From: Acidobacteriota bacterium | GTDB taxonomy: Bacteria > Acidobacteriota > Terriglobia > Terriglobales > Acidobacteriaceae | Assembly (NCBI GenBank): GCA_021810735.1 | Contig: JAJZIF010000260.1 | Location: forward strand, 1 to 5,938 | DNA length: 5,938 bases | Reading direction: 5' to 3' | Shown here: piece by piece, positions 4,290 through 5,938 of the stretch | Layout of the letters: every line of letters starts with the position of its first letter | How positions within the stretch are numbered: position 1 is the first letter of the stretch | The notes under the pieces: model-generated | The model's database searches: none | Seen by the model: only the letters and a program-made list of their open reading frames with translations | Told to the model about the DNA's origin: nothing | Position numbers and translations under genes: made by a program

Positions 4290-5921
4290 ATGAAAAACAT
4301 AGATTCGGTACGTCGCGATCTGCTTCGTCTGGGTGGCTTTGGTTTGGCGGCTGCCTCTGTTCCCACCATTGGCATGGCCGCTGAGAAGAGCGGCATGGCT
4401 CCCACAGGGCAATATCTGTTCGATGTGCGCAAGTATGGAGCGACCGGCAACGGGAAGACGGTCGATACGCCGGCGATCAACAAGGCGATTGAGGCCGCGT
4501 CGGCGGCGGGCGGAGGGACGGTGGTGTTTCCTGCCGGGACGTATATGTGTTTTTCGATTCGCCTGAAGAGCCGGGTGCACCTTTATTTAGGCGAAGGGGC
4601 GGTGATTGTGGGCGCGGATTCGCCGCAGCCGGGCGAGACGACGGGATATGACGGCGGGATGTATGACGCGGCGGAGCCGAATCCGGCGGCTGGCCACTAC
4701 GAAGATTACGGGCACCGGCACTGGCACAACGCGCTGCTGTGGGCCGTGGGCGAGCATGACATCAGTATCACGGGGCCGGGGCTGATTTACGGCAAGGGAT
4801 TGTCGAACGGGACGATGGGCAGCCGGGGCGGGTATCCGGTGTTTGACCAGAGGCAGAAGGGCGTGGCGGACAAGACGATTTCGATGAAGAACTGCCACAA
4901 CGTGATCTTCAGGGATTTTTCGATTCTGAAGGGCGGCCATTTCGGGATGCTGGTGACCGGAGTCGACAACCTGACGATTGACAATGTGACGATTGATACG
5001 GACCGCGACGGGATGGACATTGATTGCTGCCGGAATGTGCGGCTGACGAACCTGACGGTGAATTCTCCGTGGGACGATGGGATCTGCCTGAAATCCAGCT
5101 ATGCGCTGGGGCATCCGAAGGCGACGCAGGATGTGACGATCAGCAGTTGCTTTGTGACGGGCGACTTCATGCTGGGATCGGTGATCGACGGCAAGTGGAC
5201 GCGGCAGCCGCTGGGCGCGCATGTGTTTCACGCGGGGCGGATCAAGTGCGGGACGGAGTCGAACGGCGGATTTATCAACATTACGATTACGAATTGCATT
5301 TTTGACGGCTGCATGGGTTACGCGCTGGAGAGCGAAGACGGCGCGCTGCTGGAAGATATCACGATTTCGAACTCGACGATGCGGAATCTGTATTGCGGGC
5401 CCATCTTTATGCGGCTGGGCGCGCGGCTGCGGGGGCCGAAGGCGACGACGCACGTGGGCAGGATGCGACGAGTGCTGATCAGTAACCTTGACTGTTACGG
5501 AGCGCGTTCGAAGTGGACTTCGACGCTGAGCGGGATTCCTGGGCACAACATTGAGGATGTGAAGCTGTCGAACATCTACATTGAGACGCGCGGCGGCGAG
5601 ACGAGCGAAGTGCCGGAGCCACCGGAAAAGATTGCCGGATATCCGGAGCCGACGATGTTTGGGGAGACGCCGGCGTACGGGTTTTTCATCCGGCACCTGA
5701 AGAACCTGGAAATGAGCCACGTGGAGCTGGCGCTGGGCCAGCCGGATGCAAGGCCGGGATTCTACCTGGATCACGTGGAACGGGCAGACTTTTTTGCGAT
5801 TACCGCTCCGAAACAGAAGGACGGGGTGTTTTCGCTGCACAACGTGAGGGACTTCAGGATTGGCTGGAGCCGCGCGGCGGCGGACAGGAACCTGATGGAC
5901 GCGGACGATGTGACGTTGTAG
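4290..5921 (+). CDS. GH28-family (polygalacturonase-like) glycoside hydrolase, Tat-exported
   Basis: This 543-residue enzyme has the right-handed parallel beta-helix (pectin-lyase-like) fold and probably hydrolyses galacturonic-acid-containing pectic polymers in the periplasm or outside the cell. Residues 1-30 are a twin-arginine signal: SVRRDLLRLGG, a hydrophobic stretch, and cleavage after IGMA. DVRKYGATGNGKTVDT (45-60) and GGGTVVFPAGTY (74-85) are the standard N-terminal cap of this fold. Catalytic candidates are Asp240 and Asp243 in DTDRDGMDID, Asp262-Asp263 in SPWDDGICLKSS, and Arg317/Lys319 in GRIKCGTESNGG. These match the NTDGxD, DD and RxK motifs of GH28. The usual GHG between DD and RxK is absent; this stretch reads GSVIDGKW (296-303). 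Length is in the normal range and the frame is intact. No real Shine-Dalgarno precedes ATG 4290 (only GGCGG, 4281-4285). Substrate could be polygalacturonan, rhamnogalacturonan or a related polymer. It is transcribed divergently from the permease gene. Confidence 0.92.
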   Translation: MKNIDSVRRDLLRLGGFGLAAASVPTIGMAAEKSGMAPTGQYLFDVRKYGATGNGKTVDTPAINKAIEAASAAGGGTVVFPAGTYMCFSIRLKSRVHLYLGEGAVIVGADSPQPGETTGYDGGMYDAAEPNPAAGHYEDYGHRHWHNALLWAVGEHDISITGPGLIYGKGLSNGTMGSRGGYPVFDQRQKGVADKTISMKNCHNVIFRDFSILKGGHFGMLVTGVDNLTIDNVTIDTDRDGMDIDCCRNVRLTNLTVNSPWDDGICLKSSYALGHPKATQDVTISSCFVTGDFMLGSVIDGKWTRQPLGAHVFHAGRIKCGTESNGGFINITITNCIFDGCMGYALESEDGALLEDITISNSTMRNLYCGPIFMRLGARLRGPKATTHVGRMRRVLISNLDCYGARSKWTSTLSGIPGHNIEDVKLSNIYIETRGGETSEVPEPPEKIAGYPEPTMFGETPAYGFFIRHLKNLEMSHVELALGQPDARPGFYLDHVERADFFAITAPKQKDGVFSLHNVRDFRIGWSRAAADRNLMDADDVTL

Positions 5922-5938
5922 CGGCAGGGGTAGAAGGA

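Noticed and set aside
4587..5840. 417-codon minus-strand open frame opposite the GH28 gene
   Set aside because: It is Arg/His/Val-rich low-complexity shadow sequence with no domain; the plus-strand frame carries all GH28 motifs.

Overview
The window is GC-rich and looks like bacterial chromosome from an Acidobacteriota (Terriglobales / Acidobacteriaceae) soil-type organism. This is an inference from three things: the codon use, the close match in style of the GH28 enzyme and bacilliredoxin to proteins common in that group, and the mix of plant-polysaccharide degradation with a bacillithiol-type thiol protein. I cannot confirm the taxon without a search. There are five confident protein genes, with no rRNA, tRNA, CRISPR array or complete insertion sequence.

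Layout. Bases 1-200 are non-coding and structured. A 118-bp element is bounded by perfect 15-bp inverted repeats and looks MITE-like; a second set of nested palindromes follows it, directly upstream of the first gene. A plus-strand bacilliredoxin gene (258-683) ends in a strong intrinsic terminator. A second hairpin separates it from three genes running leftwards on the minus strand. In transcription order these are an EamA/DMT-family permease (4069-3116), an HtrA/Deg-family periplasmic serine protease with two PDZ domains (2973-1411), and a small exported protein with a His/Arg/Tyr-rich segment and a peptidoglycan-binding-like domain (1288-821). The gaps between these three are about 120-140 bp and contain hairpins, so each is probably transcribed on its own rather than as a tight operon. 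A 220-bp divergent intergenic region separates the permease from a plus-strand GH28 (polygalacturonase-like) enzyme with a twin-arginine signal (4290-5921).

Function. Three products act at or beyond the inner membrane: the protease in envelope protein quality control, the small protein probably at the cell wall, and the glycosidase on pectic polymers. The permease sits in the inner membrane, and the bacilliredoxin is cytoplasmic thiol-redox machinery. The genes do not form an obvious single pathway, and I see no defence island, biosynthetic cluster or phage module.

The most interesting signals are non-coding. The permease leader contains an 11-nt sequence exactly complementary to its own Shine-Dalgarno and start region, with a competing local hairpin. 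The short TIR-bounded element lies at the left edge. The GH28 gene has a possible leaderless start. An in-frame 15-bp tandem duplication covers the stop codon of the peptidoglycan-binding-like gene.
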